Source: JAGWAJ01 sp965215155
GTDB taxonomy: Bacteria; Acidobacteriota; Vicinamibacteria; Vicinamibacterales; UBA8438
DNA: 64,000 bases
Direction of reading: 5' to 3'
Assembly (NCBI GenBank): GCA_965215155.1
Contig: CBDCCY010000004.1
Location: 2,232,001-2,296,000 of the forward strand
Numbering within the stretch: position 1 is the first letter of the stretch; each line of letters begins with the position of its first letter. Of the stretch, positions 17,358 to 25,013 are shown one piece after another. The position numbers were made by a program, and so were the translations under genes. Under the pieces are notes generated by a model. The model ran no database searches, was not told the origin of the DNA, and saw nothing but the letters and a program-made list of their open reading frames with translations.

Positions 17358-18101
17358 ATGCTGGAGACGATCAGCCGGCTGCGGCCGGGGCGGGCGATGT
17401 GCCTCGCCGCCTGCGCGGCACTGCTCTGGGGACTGGCCGCGGCGCCCGCCGGCGCGCAGTCGGAGGGCGAGATTCCCGATCTGGCCGGCGTCTGGGACGG
17501 CGGCCCCCGCGCGCGGCCCGTCAACGGGCCGAACATGCCGTGGACGCCCGACAACTTCCCGGTGCTCAACGAGCGGGCCCTCGCGTTCCAGCAGGTGTTC
17601 GACGAGGCCATCGCCCCGAAGTACGACTGCGTGCCGTCGACGCCGCCGGCGCTGCCCTACGACCCCTACATGATGGAGTTCGTGCAGTGGCCGGACCGCG
17701 TGCTCATCCGCTACGAGAAGGACGATCAGGTACGGACCGTCTGGCTCGACGGGCGGGAGCCGACCCCGATGGACTACAGCGTCCAGGGCGTGTCGGTCGG
17801 CCACTACGGCGAAGGGGCGCTGCACGTCGTCACCACCCACTACGCGTTCGACATCACCGGGTTCGACGACTACAACGGCATCCCCTCGTCGCAGCTCAAG
17901 AAGGTCACCGAGAAGTACTGGCGGGAGGGGGACGACCTGAAGATGACGCTCACGGTCGAGGACCCGCTCTTCCTCCGCGAGCCCGCGTCCTACACCACCC
18001 GCTGGCTGCCGGGGCCCGAGGGGTACAAGCTGCGCGGCTACGACTGCGACCCGGAAGAGGCGCGGCACCCGGTGAAGTTCCTGATTCCGAAGTACAAGTA
18101 G
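17358..18101 (+). CDS. Exported protein of unknown function
   Basis: 247-residue protein. The N-terminus has Arg residues then a hydrophobic core (LAACAALLWGLAAAPAGAQ), a signal peptide cleaved about residue 34. The mature start, IPDLAGVWDGG, resembles the D-L-x-G-x-W opening common in exported acidobacterial proteins of unknown role. The rest is beta-rich with many Tyr and Trp residues and no catalytic motif. The ATG at 17358 follows AAGGGGGGAGCC, a strong ribosome site. It is 29 bases upstream of the DUF6152 gene and probably cotranscribed with it. Confidence 0.7.
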   Translation: MLETISRLRPGRAMCLAACAALLWGLAAAPAGAQSEGEIPDLAGVWDGGPRARPVNGPNMPWTPDNFPVLNERALAFQQVFDEAIAPKYDCVPSTPPALPYDPYMMEFVQWPDRVLIRYEKDDQVRTVWLDGREPTPMDYSVQGVSVGHYGEGALHVVTTHYAFDITGFDDYNGIPSSQLKKVTEKYWREGDDLKMTLTVEDPLFLREPASYTTRWLPGPEGYKLRGYDCDPEEARHPVKFLIPKYK

Positions 18102-18130
18102 TCCGGTGCCCGCACCGGGGAGGTAGCCTC

Positions 18131-18526
18131 GTGAAAGTCTGGCATTGGGTGGCGGCCATCGCCGTGGCGGCAGTCGCGGGAGCGTCGGTGATGTATGTGC
18201 CGGCGATCGCCCACCACGCGAGTGCGCCGTTCTACGACAACACGAAGAGCGTCGAGGCGGTCGGCGTCGTCACGCGTTTCGTGTTCCGGAACCCGCACTC
18301 GTTCCTCTACGTCGACCAGACGGACGAGAACGGGGAGACCATCTCGTGGGAGATCGAGATGGGCGCCGCGGTCATGATGGGCCGCCGGGGCTGGACGCCG
18401 GACACGATCCGGGCCGGCGACCGGATCCGGGCCGTCGGCCAGCCGTCGCGAGCGCCGGGGACGTACGGCATGTGCTGCGCCGAGCTGACCCGCGAGGACG
18501 GCGGCCCGATCCAGCCGGCGGACTAG
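18131..18526 (+). CDS. DUF6152 family exported protein
   Basis: 131-residue protein with a signal peptide or N-terminal anchor (VWHWVAAIAVAAVAGASVMYV) and a small beta-barrel-like domain. AHHASAPFYDNTKSVEAVGVVTRFVFRNPHSFLYVD is characteristic of DUF6152, with the conserved HH and NPH signatures. It starts with GTG at 18131, preceded by GGGGAGGTAG. The family is frequent in exported form in Acidobacteria and Proteobacteria and often sits beside proteins like the preceding one; function unknown. Two Cys near the C-terminus (MCCAEL) could bind metal or form a disulphide. Confidence 0.75.
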   Translation: MKVWHWVAAIAVAAVAGASVMYVPAIAHHASAPFYDNTKSVEAVGVVTRFVFRNPHSFLYVDQTDENGETISWEIEMGAAVMMGRRGWTPDTIRAGDRIRAVGQPSRAPGTYGMCCAELTREDGGPIQPAD

Positions 18527-18731
18527 GACCAGGGCGCGCGCGGGCCCCTGCGGAGCAGATTGGGGGTTTCGCTGGCGCGAAGTTCCTGCGCGACGGGCGC
18601 CAATCCACTCGGCCGCTGATCAGGCATCGCCGAGTCGCTGGTGCGAGACGCCTGCGCTGCGGCTGCCCGGGGCCGCCTTCTGCCGGCGGCCTTCGGGGGC
18701 CGTCGCGGGGCGACGCTCGTTCCGGGCATGG

Positions 18732-19484
18732 TCATCTGCCAGCGCCGCTGCCCTCGAGTGCCAGCCGCTCCCGCAGCTCCCCGATTCGCGCGTCGATGGG
18801 AGGGTGCGTGGAGAGATACGCGCCCAGCCCGGCCGGATCGGTCCCGGCGTCGATGTCGCCCAGCTTCTCCAGCACCCGCACCGCACCGAGCGGGTCGAAC
18901 CCGGCCGCGCGCATCAGGCGCCCTCCCAGTTCGTCCGCCTCGAACTCCTGCTCGCGCGAATAGGCCTTCTCCAGCCACTGCAGACCGACCTGGCGCACCC
19001 ACGGTGCCAGGCTCCGCGTGGCGGGGGTGGCCAGCGTGGCGGCGGTGATCACCTTCTGTCCCAGCAGGCGGTCTATCGCGTGGCGCCGGATCACGTGCGC
19101 CATCTCGTGCGCGATCACGAAAGCAAGCTCGTCTCGGTCGCGGCCGGCGAGGTCCGCCAGGGCGGGGGCCACGAAGATGAATCCGCCGGGCAGCGCGAAT
19201 GCGGTCGGGTGGTCGCCCACCAGCGCGCTGACCTCGAAGCGGTGGACCTCGTTGCGAACGCGGTCCGCGAGGGCTGCCGTAATCTCCTCGAGCAGCGACT
19301 GAATCTCCGCAGGCGCAGGGCTGCGGGCCTGCTCCCGCACCGCAGCCGCCATGTCGCGGCCCACCTCCTGCTCGGCCCGGATGGCATCCTCCTCGCAGCC
19401 GGTGACCGACTGCCAGACCCACTGCGCCTTGCGGAACTGCTTGCCCGCCAGGCGGCCCAGCAGGTACGGGGTGCCTCTGGTCAT
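18732..19484 (-). CDS. M48 family zinc metalloprotease
   Basis: 250-residue peptidase. The zinc site HEMAH (in FVIAHEMAHVIRRHA) lies near residue 124, and the third ligand Glu is in EQEFEADELG about 60 residues later, as in BepA/Oma1-type M48 enzymes. The preceding FALPGGFIFV is another family landmark. No signal peptide or clear transmembrane helix is visible, unlike many relatives, so its compartment is unclear. Likely role is protein quality control. The 205 bases between this gene and the DUF6152 gene contain nothing recognised. Confidence 0.87.
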   Translation of the reverse strand: MTRGTPYLLGRLAGKQFRKAQWVWQSVTGCEEDAIRAEQEVGRDMAAAVREQARSPAPAEIQSLLEEITAALADRVRNEVHRFEVSALVGDHPTAFALPGGFIFVAPALADLAGRDRDELAFVIAHEMAHVIRRHAIDRLLGQKVITAATLATPATRSLAPWVRQVGLQWLEKAYSREQEFEADELGGRLMRAAGFDPLGAVRVLEKLGDIDAGTDPAGLGAYLSTHPPIDARIGELRERLALEGSGAGR

Positions 19485-19779
19485 GCCGGGTTCCTATCAG
19501 GGGAAGAGTCGCCCGACCGGGCAGCGGAACCCCGGCAGGACGGCGTTCCCCGTCCCCTCGTCTTCCACACCGAACACCTGAACCTCGCGCGCCTCACTGC
19601 CTGGCATTGTAGTGGAACGCCCGGTTCGGTCCGCGCGGCGGCGAACCGCCGGTATCATCGACGCAGGTCTCCTGGGCGTCCGGAGACACGGTCCATCGGC
19701 ACGCGGGCCGTGGGTCCCGCGGTCGTGCCGGGCGCGACCGGCCGTGCCGGCTGGGGAGACGCACGGCAGGGAGGGGAAC
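19485..19779. other. Divergent intergenic region
   Basis: About 295 bases separate the divergent M48 protease and alpha/beta hydrolase genes, so at least two promoters should be here. Several short GC-rich inverted repeats are visible (for example around 19705-19735), but no convincing promoter hexamers, RNA gene or small coding frame could be supported. Confidence 0.4.
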
Positions 19780-20694
19780 ATGAGGCAACCGTTGCTCGTC
19801 GGCGTCTTGACGGCGCTGCTGATCGGCAGCGCGGTGGACCGGGCCCGGGCCGAGGGGCGCGTGGAGCGCAACCTGGTCTTCGGAATGTACTCGGGGCTCG
19901 CGCTGCTGATGGACGTGTACTACCCGGAGAATCCGAACGGCTACGGCATCGTGTTCATCTCCGGGAGCGGTTGGACCCGCGAGCTGGGTCCGGACGCCAC
20001 GCCGTTGAAGGAAAGCGGGCAGGAGGAGATCTACGCCGTGCCGCTGGCCGCGGCCGGGTATACGGTCTTCGGGATCAACCACCGTGCGTCGCCTCGCTTC
20101 CGCCATCCCGCCCACCTCGAGGACGCGCAGCGCGCGGTGCGATTCGTGCGCTACCACGCGGAAGAGCTCGGGATCGATCCGGATCGGATCGGGGCGATGG
20201 GCGGCTCCTCGGGAGGCCACCTCGTCAGCCTGCTCGCTGTGCTCGATGGGCACGGGGCGCCCGAGGACGCGAGCCCGGTGAATCGCGAGAGCGCGAAGGT
20301 GCAGGTCGTCGTGGCACGCGCCGCGCCGACCGATCTCACGCTGTCGTCGCCGCGAGCCGTCCACCCCCTGTTCGGCTTCCGGCGCTCCGAGCGCACCGAC
20401 TCGGTGGAGCACCGCCGCTTCGTTGCCGCATCGCCCGTGACCCACGTGACCGCGGACGATCCGCCGTTCCTGCTGATCCACGGCGATGCCGACGACGTCG
20501 TGCCCTACGAGAACGCGGAGGCCATGAAGGTGGCGCTCGAGAGGGCGGACGTGGCGGTCGAGCTGCTGCGCATCCCCGGCGCCGGGCACGGGCCGACCTT
20601 CCCGGGGGCCGTGAACCCGCCGGACTACATCGGCGCCATGGTGGCGTGGTTCGACCGCCACCTGCCGGCCCGTCCGCAGGAGTCTGCGCCGTAG
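19780..20694 (+). CDS. Exported alpha/beta hydrolase (esterase/BD-FAE-like)
   Basis: 304-residue serine hydrolase. A signal peptide (about residues 1-23) precedes an alpha/beta-hydrolase fold with the nucleophile elbow GGSSGGH, an acidic residue in HGDADDVVPY and a catalytic His in GAGHGPTF. The FGINHRASPRFRHPAHLEDAQRAVRFVR segment before the nucleophile is typical of the esterase/lipase (BD-FAE, DLH-like) group. ATG at 19780 follows GGGAGGGGAAC. The last five codons and the stop are encoded inside a hairpin repeat (the TAG sits in the loop), so the C-terminus QESAP may derive from the repeat. Confidence 0.86.
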   Translation: MRQPLLVGVLTALLIGSAVDRARAEGRVERNLVFGMYSGLALLMDVYYPENPNGYGIVFISGSGWTRELGPDATPLKESGQEEIYAVPLAAAGYTVFGINHRASPRFRHPAHLEDAQRAVRFVRYHAEELGIDPDRIGAMGGSSGGHLVSLLAVLDGHGAPEDASPVNRESAKVQVVVARAAPTDLTLSSPRAVHPLFGFRRSERTDSVEHRRFVAASPVTHVTADDPPFLLIHGDADDVVPYENAEAMKVALERADVAVELLRIPGAGHGPTFPGAVNPPDYIGAMVAWFDRHLPARPQESAP

Positions 20695-20760
20695 AACGGT
20701 GCAGGCTCCTGCAGGCCTGGCCGGGCGCCGGCCGGAGCCGTCAGGCGACGATGGCGGGGC
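20676..20760 (+). repeat. Dispersed hairpin repeat, type 2, copy E
   Basis: A 16-base-pair stem GCAGGAGTCTGCGCCG / CGGTGCAGGCTCCTGC (two G-T wobbles) with a 5-base TAGAA loop, followed by a tail containing GGAGCCGTCAGGCGACG. The loop TAG is the stop codon of the alpha/beta hydrolase. Copies with the same hairpin and tail are at 22691-22790 and, reversed, 28351-28434. It may end transcription between the convergent hydrolase and actF genes, though no T-run follows. Confidence 0.8.
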
Positions 20761-20866
20761 GAGGACGGAGGCTCTCGAAGTGCAGGATCTCGAGGCGCTG
20801 GCCGAGCTGGAAGCCCTCCTCCAGGAGCGCGATGACGAGTCGAGGGGCTGACCGGGCAGTCTGCGC

Positions 20867-22120
20867 TCAGTGCTCGGTCTCGGCGGGGGCCAGCCGCGGA
20901 TCGGAAACCGGGAGGGTCGGGAACCGATCGAGGAACGTCGTGTAGCAGACGACGAACAGCCCGAGCACGCCTGCCGTGACCAGGAGCTCGAGCAGGCCGA
21001 GGGGCACGCCCTCGCCGTGCCACAGCGACGGCGCCACGAGGAGGAAGCGCTCCAGCCACATGCCGGTGAAGACGACGGCCGCCACCGCCGTCAGTCCCGG
21101 AACCCAGGTCTTGACGGCGCGGCTCAGGAGCACGACAAAGGGGCCGACGAACGTCATCGCCAGCACCGCCCACGCGACCGGTTCCCACGCACCGTGCATC
21201 CGGTGGTAGACGAACTCCGTCTCCTCCGCGAGGTCGCCGTACCAGATCACCAGGTACTGCGACCAGAACAGGTAGGCCCACAGGATGCAGAAACCGAACA
21301 GCAGCTTGCCGAGGTCGTGCAACTGGTGCCGGCCCACGTAGCCGGCGATGCCGAGCCGGCGGCGCCCCGCGGCGGCCACGCCGGCGAGGAACGCCAGACC
21401 GATGAGCAGGTTCCCGATGAAGTAGTAGCCGCCCAGCAGCGTCGAGAACCAGTGCGGGTCGAGCGCCATGACGAAGTCGAAGGCGATGAGCGTGAACGCC
21501 CAGCCGTAGGCGATCAGCACGGCAACCGCCCAGCGGGTCTGGCAGCGCTGTCCTGTCGCCCGCTCGGTGTCGAGGCCCTGCCAGCCGCGGATGAGCTGCG
21601 CCGAGAGGCCCGCCGCAGGCCGTTCCCCGGACTCGTCCAGCATCCCGATGTCCGGCCGGAGCGAGCGGTAGACGTAGCGCAGACTGAAGCCGCCCAGCAT
21701 CAGGAACGCCAGCAGCTCGCGGGAGACGAAGAACGGGACGTTCAGCCACGGGGTCTTGGCCTCGACCGACTCGTGGACCCACGGCGCCCACGCGGCGGTT
21801 CCGGCCAGCAGCACGAGCAGGAGGACGAAGGCCGCCGGCAGGAAAGCGGCCGTGGCCTCGGCGACTCGCTTGAGCGGCCGTCCCCAGCGGGCCGACGTCA
21901 CCTGCAGGATGCACGACAGCACGACGCCCGCCTGCGCCAGACCGCCGAAGAAGAGGAAGTTCACCAGCAGCGATTCCCAGGCGCGGACGGCGTCGCCGAG
22001 GAGGATGCCGTAGAGAAACGCCAGCGCGCCGAGCGCCGCGAGTCCCAGCAGCACGTTGCGGGCGCGGGGCGGCACGAGAGCCAGCGCCGCCGGAGCCGCC
22101 GGTGCGGCACCTGCGGTCAC
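20867..22120 (-). CDS. actF: Alternative complex III subunit ActF (NrfD-like)
   Basis: 417-residue polytopic protein with about ten hydrophobic helices, NrfD/PsrC family, one of the two large membrane subunits of alternative complex III, which oxidises menaquinol/ubiquinol and reduces cytochrome c or an oxidase. Landmarks are SRELLAFLMLGG, YGWAFTLIAFDFVMALDPHW, FSTLLGGYYFIGN and MWLERFLLVAPSLW. The GTG at 22120 overlaps the actE stop (GTGA). It is the last gene of the operon and no oxidase or actG gene follows it. Confidence 0.92.
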   Translation of the reverse strand: MTAGAAPAAPAALALVPPRARNVLLGLAALGALAFLYGILLGDAVRAWESLLVNFLFFGGLAQAGVVLSCILQVTSARWGRPLKRVAEATAAFLPAAFVLLLVLLAGTAAWAPWVHESVEAKTPWLNVPFFVSRELLAFLMLGGFSLRYVYRSLRPDIGMLDESGERPAAGLSAQLIRGWQGLDTERATGQRCQTRWAVAVLIAYGWAFTLIAFDFVMALDPHWFSTLLGGYYFIGNLLIGLAFLAGVAAAGRRRLGIAGYVGRHQLHDLGKLLFGFCILWAYLFWSQYLVIWYGDLAEETEFVYHRMHGAWEPVAWAVLAMTFVGPFVVLLSRAVKTWVPGLTAVAAVVFTGMWLERFLLVAPSLWHGEGVPLGLLELLVTAGVLGLFVVCYTTFLDRFPTLPVSDPRLAPAETEH

Positions 22121-22797
22121 CGCCGTTCCGCCTCCGTTGCCGGATCCGGCGGGCCGAGGGTGCGCAGGTAGTGGACGAGCGCCCAGCGCTCCCGGGCGCT
22201 CAGCGCGTCGCCCAGGCGCGGCATGTTGCGACCCCCTTCCCGAATGATGGCGTAGACGAAGCCGTCCGGGTACGCCAGGACGTGCGGTGCCGTCAGGTCC
22301 GGCATGCGGCGATAGAACGAGGCCAGCTCGCCGTCGCCGGTCCCCGCCTCGCCGTGACAGAGAGAGCAGTAGGTGGCGTAGAGCGCCTCGCCCTCGGCCG
22401 TCACCGCAGCCGTCGCCTCGAGCGGGTTCGTGAGCCCCAGCCGCGCCTCCCGCCGGTTCATGATTCGCGGCGCGCCGACCGCGATCGAGCGTTCCGGGAG
22501 TGGCCGCGCCTCCGCTTGCGGCAGCACCGCCGGTCCGGTCCACATGTTGCGGATCCAGGTCCGTGCCTCCGGATCCGGCGGGCCCTGCGCGGGGCTGCAC
22601 GCCGCCGCGGCGACGATCGCGGCGGCCATCGGCGCCAGCAGCGCGGCCGCGACCGGGCGGGGGCCGCAGCGCGACCGTGCGGTCGCGTCGGCGACGAATG
22701 GTGGGCCAGGAGTCGGCGCCGTGGAACGTCGCGGACTCCTGGAGGGTTGGTTGGGCACCAGGCGGAGCCGCCAGGCGACGAATGGTGGGCTAGCCAT
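22117..22797 (-). CDS. actE: Alternative complex III monoheme cytochrome c ActE (lipoprotein)
   Basis: One CSLCH heme site (YATYCSLCHGEAGTGDG) and a candidate axial Met in GRNMPRLGDAL; the mature part is about 160 residues, as in ActE. A lipobox-like AAAACS precedes it, so the protein is probably lipid-anchored. The only good ATG (22797) overlaps the actD stop, giving 226 residues, but the first about 30 residues are encoded by a dispersed repeat; the 16-base flanking direct repeats mean the N-terminus reads PPFVA twice. Whether translation starts there or nearer the lipoprotein signal is uncertain. Confidence 0.85.
   Translation of the reverse strand: MASPPFVAWRLRLVPNQPSRSPRRSTAPTPGPPFVADATARSRCGPRPVAAALLAPMAAAIVAAAACSPAQGPPDPEARTWIRNMWTGPAVLPQAEARPLPERSIAVGAPRIMNRREARLGLTNPLEATAAVTAEGEALYATYCSLCHGEAGTGDGELASFYRRMPDLTAPHVLAYPDGFVYAIIREGGRNMPRLGDALSARERWALVHYLRTLGPPDPATEAERR
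22691..22790 (+). repeat. Dispersed hairpin repeat, type 2, copy F, flanked by 16-base direct repeats
   Basis: The hairpin at 22706-22742 (stem CCAGGAGTCGGCGCCG / CGTCGCGGACTCCTGG, loop TGGAA) is followed by a tail with GGCGGAGCCGCCAGGCGACG. The whole is bounded by perfect 16-base direct repeats GCGACGAATGGTGGGC at 22691-22706 and 22775-22790. It lies at the actD-actE junction and forms part of the actE reading frame. Confidence 0.82.
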
Positions 22798-23287
22798 CCG
22801 TGCGCACCTCGACGGCGCCCGCGGACTCGAGCAGCGACCGCGCGAAAGCCCCATCCTTCCTCCCGCAGACGATCTCCACGCCGAAGCGGTCTTTGGAGAA
22901 GCGCGGATCGGTGCGCCGGGCCCGGGTGACGCGCGGCAGCCGGGCCAGCACGAGGAAGCCGAGCATGCCCCCGATCGCGCCGAAGAGAATCGTCAGCTCG
23001 AACGCGATCACGACGAACGCCGGAATCGCGATGAGCGGCTTGCCCCCGACGATGAGCGGCCACGCCGACACCGTGTAGATCGGCAGTGCGAAGCCGGTGG
23101 TGCAGCCGAGCAACGCGCCGATCAGCGTGAACAACCGCACTGGGCTGACGCGGGGCCCCGAGAGCTGCTCCAGCGTGTGATCCGGCGCCGGCGAGTAGGA
23201 GTCCACGTCGTCGAGGCCCGCGTCACGCGCCGTGGCAACCGCGACGGCCGCCTTCGCCGGCTCGTCGTACACACCGAGGATGCGCAC
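22790..23287 (-). CDS. actD: Alternative complex III subunit ActD (DUF3341)
   Basis: 165-residue DUF3341 protein with two transmembrane helices (about residues 52-72 and 88-115, separated by GGKPLIAIPAF) and N- and C-terminal soluble parts. VYDEPAKAAVAV and VDSYSPAPDH near the start are typical of ActD. It is a structural subunit that packs against the NrfD-like subunits. It starts with GTG at 23287, four bases after the actC stop. C-terminal FSKDRFGVEIVC is conserved in the family. Confidence 0.9.
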   Translation of the reverse strand: MRILGVYDEPAKAAVAVATARDAGLDDVDSYSPAPDHTLEQLSGPRVSPVRLFTLIGALLGCTTGFALPIYTVSAWPLIVGGKPLIAIPAFVVIAFELTILFGAIGGMLGFLVLARLPRVTRARRTDPRFSKDRFGVEIVCGRKDGAFARSLLESAGAVEVRTDG

Positions 23288-23291
23288 GCTG

Positions 23292-25013
23292 TTACGGCCT
23301 CCTTCCCGAGCGCTCGTGCCGCGACTGCATGAACTCGATCCCCTCCGCGAGCACGTTCCGCCACGCGCGGTCCACGTCGCGGTCGAAGTGCCCGTCGAAC
23401 TCGCGCACCGTCTGCATCAGGGACTCCAGCCACTGGTCGTACAGCTCGAACCCGATGTCGAGATCGTGCTTGCCGTGCCGGCGCGCCACGCGGTCGAGCT
23501 CCTCGAGCTCGTCCACCGGCGCACCCGAAATGCTGGTCATCAACGAGAGCGAGTCGGCCAGCATCTTCTTCTGGTGGGCGAAATCGGTGTGCCGGAACTT
23601 CTCGCGCACCTCCGCGCTCGACGCCAGGAACAGCTCGTAGAAGCGATCCAGGAAGCCGTGCTTCGTCAGGCAGCGCGCGAGGCTGTCGTCGAAGACCTCC
23701 GCATGGGCCGAGCCCTCCTTCATCTCCGTGATCGACACGGCCGGGAAGTTCTTGACGAAGAGCAGGAACAGGAGGAAGAAGAGCGAGAAGCTGCCGGCCG
23801 TGATCGCGCCCTCCACCCAGGTCGGCTGGTAGAGGCCGCTCCAGTTCGCGGGGTCGAAGTCGTGGGAGAGCGACGTCACGATGATGACGAACCGCTCCAG
23901 CCACATGCCGATGTTGACGAAGATGGAGATTACGAAAAGGGCCGCCAGGTTCGTGCGGATGCGCTTGGCGAAGAGCAGCAGCGGGACGACGACGTTGCAG
24001 CCGAGCATTCCCCAGGTGAAGAGCCGGTATTCGCCGAACATCCGGTTGTAGAAGGTCGCCTGCTCGAAGGGGTTGCCGCTGTACCAGGCGACGAAGAACT
24101 CGGTCAGGTACGCGTAGCCGACGATCAGGGACGTGACGATGATGAGCTTCGCCAGGTTCTCGAAGTGCCGGACGGTGATGTACTCCTCGATCCCGAGCAG
24201 CCGGCGGAGCGGGATGAGCAGCGTGATCACCATCGCCAGGCCCGAGAAGATGGCCCCGGCGACGAAGTAGGGCGCGAAGATCGTGCTGTGCCATCCGGGC
24301 AGGATGGACATCGCGAAGTCCCATGACACGACGCTGTGGACCGACACCACGAGCGGCGTCGCCAGGGCCGCGAAGAAACCGTAGAGGGCGCCGTAGTGGA
24401 TCCACTGCCGCGTGGAGCCGCGCCAGCCGAGCGCCAGGGCCCGGTAGATCGGCCTCCGCCAGTCCGTGCAACGGTCGCGCGCCGCCGCGACGTCCGGAAT
24501 GAGCCCGAGGAAGAGGAACATCGCGCTCACGGTGAGATACGTCGTGAGCGCGAAGACGTCCCAGACGAGCGGCGACTGGAAGTTGACCCAGAGTTGCCGT
24601 TCGTTCGGATACGGGATCAGCCAGTAGAAGAACCAGGGCCGGCCGATGTGGATGATCGGGAAGAGGGCCGCGGTCAGGACCGCGAAGACCGTCATCGCCT
24701 CCGACGCCCGCGCTACCGACGTGCGCCACTTGGCCCGGAACAGGAACAGGACGGCCGAGATGAGCGTGCCGGAGTGGGCGATGCCGACCCAGAACACGAA
24801 GTTGGTGATGTAGATGCCCCAGAGCATCGGGTGCTCGTAGCCGGCCACCCCGAGCCCGAAGCGCCACTGCGTCGAGAACGCGTAGCCGCCGAACGCCAGG
24901 CCGGCCAGAATCAGAGCGAGGGCGGCGAAGTACGTGCGGCCCGGCGGCCGCATCGTGCGCAGGATGTCGGCGTCGATCCGCCCGTAGGTGGCCGCGTGGT
25001 CGGCCACGCTCAC
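23292..25013 (-). CDS. actC: Alternative complex III subunit ActC (NrfD-like) fused to a C-terminal globin domain
   Basis: 573 residues. Residues about 25-430 form the NrfD/PsrC-type ten-helix quinol-binding subunit (GIYITNFVFWVGIAHSGTLI, HSVVSWDFAMSILPGWHST, MWLERFVIIVTSL). ActC normally ends near here. Residues about 437-565 instead add a soluble helical domain that reads as a globin: FLDRFYELF helix, Phe in EKFRHTDF (CD1 position), Gln in HQKKML (E7 position), a candidate proximal His in VARRHGK, and a final DRAWRNVLAEGIEFM helix. The GTG start overlaps the actB stop. The heme ligand assignments are by eye, and the fusion is the key oddity of this operon. Confidence 0.88.
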   Translation of the reverse strand: MSVADHAATYGRIDADILRTMRPPGRTYFAALALILAGLAFGGYAFSTQWRFGLGVAGYEHPMLWGIYITNFVFWVGIAHSGTLISAVLFLFRAKWRTSVARASEAMTVFAVLTAALFPIIHIGRPWFFYWLIPYPNERQLWVNFQSPLVWDVFALTTYLTVSAMFLFLGLIPDVAAARDRCTDWRRPIYRALALGWRGSTRQWIHYGALYGFFAALATPLVVSVHSVVSWDFAMSILPGWHSTIFAPYFVAGAIFSGLAMVITLLIPLRRLLGIEEYITVRHFENLAKLIIVTSLIVGYAYLTEFFVAWYSGNPFEQATFYNRMFGEYRLFTWGMLGCNVVVPLLLFAKRIRTNLAALFVISIFVNIGMWLERFVIIVTSLSHDFDPANWSGLYQPTWVEGAITAGSFSLFFLLFLLFVKNFPAVSITEMKEGSAHAEVFDDSLARCLTKHGFLDRFYELFLASSAEVREKFRHTDFAHQKKMLADSLSLMTSISGAPVDELEELDRVARRHGKHDLDIGFELYDQWLESLMQTVREFDGHFDRDVDRAWRNVLAEGIEFMQSRHERSGRRP

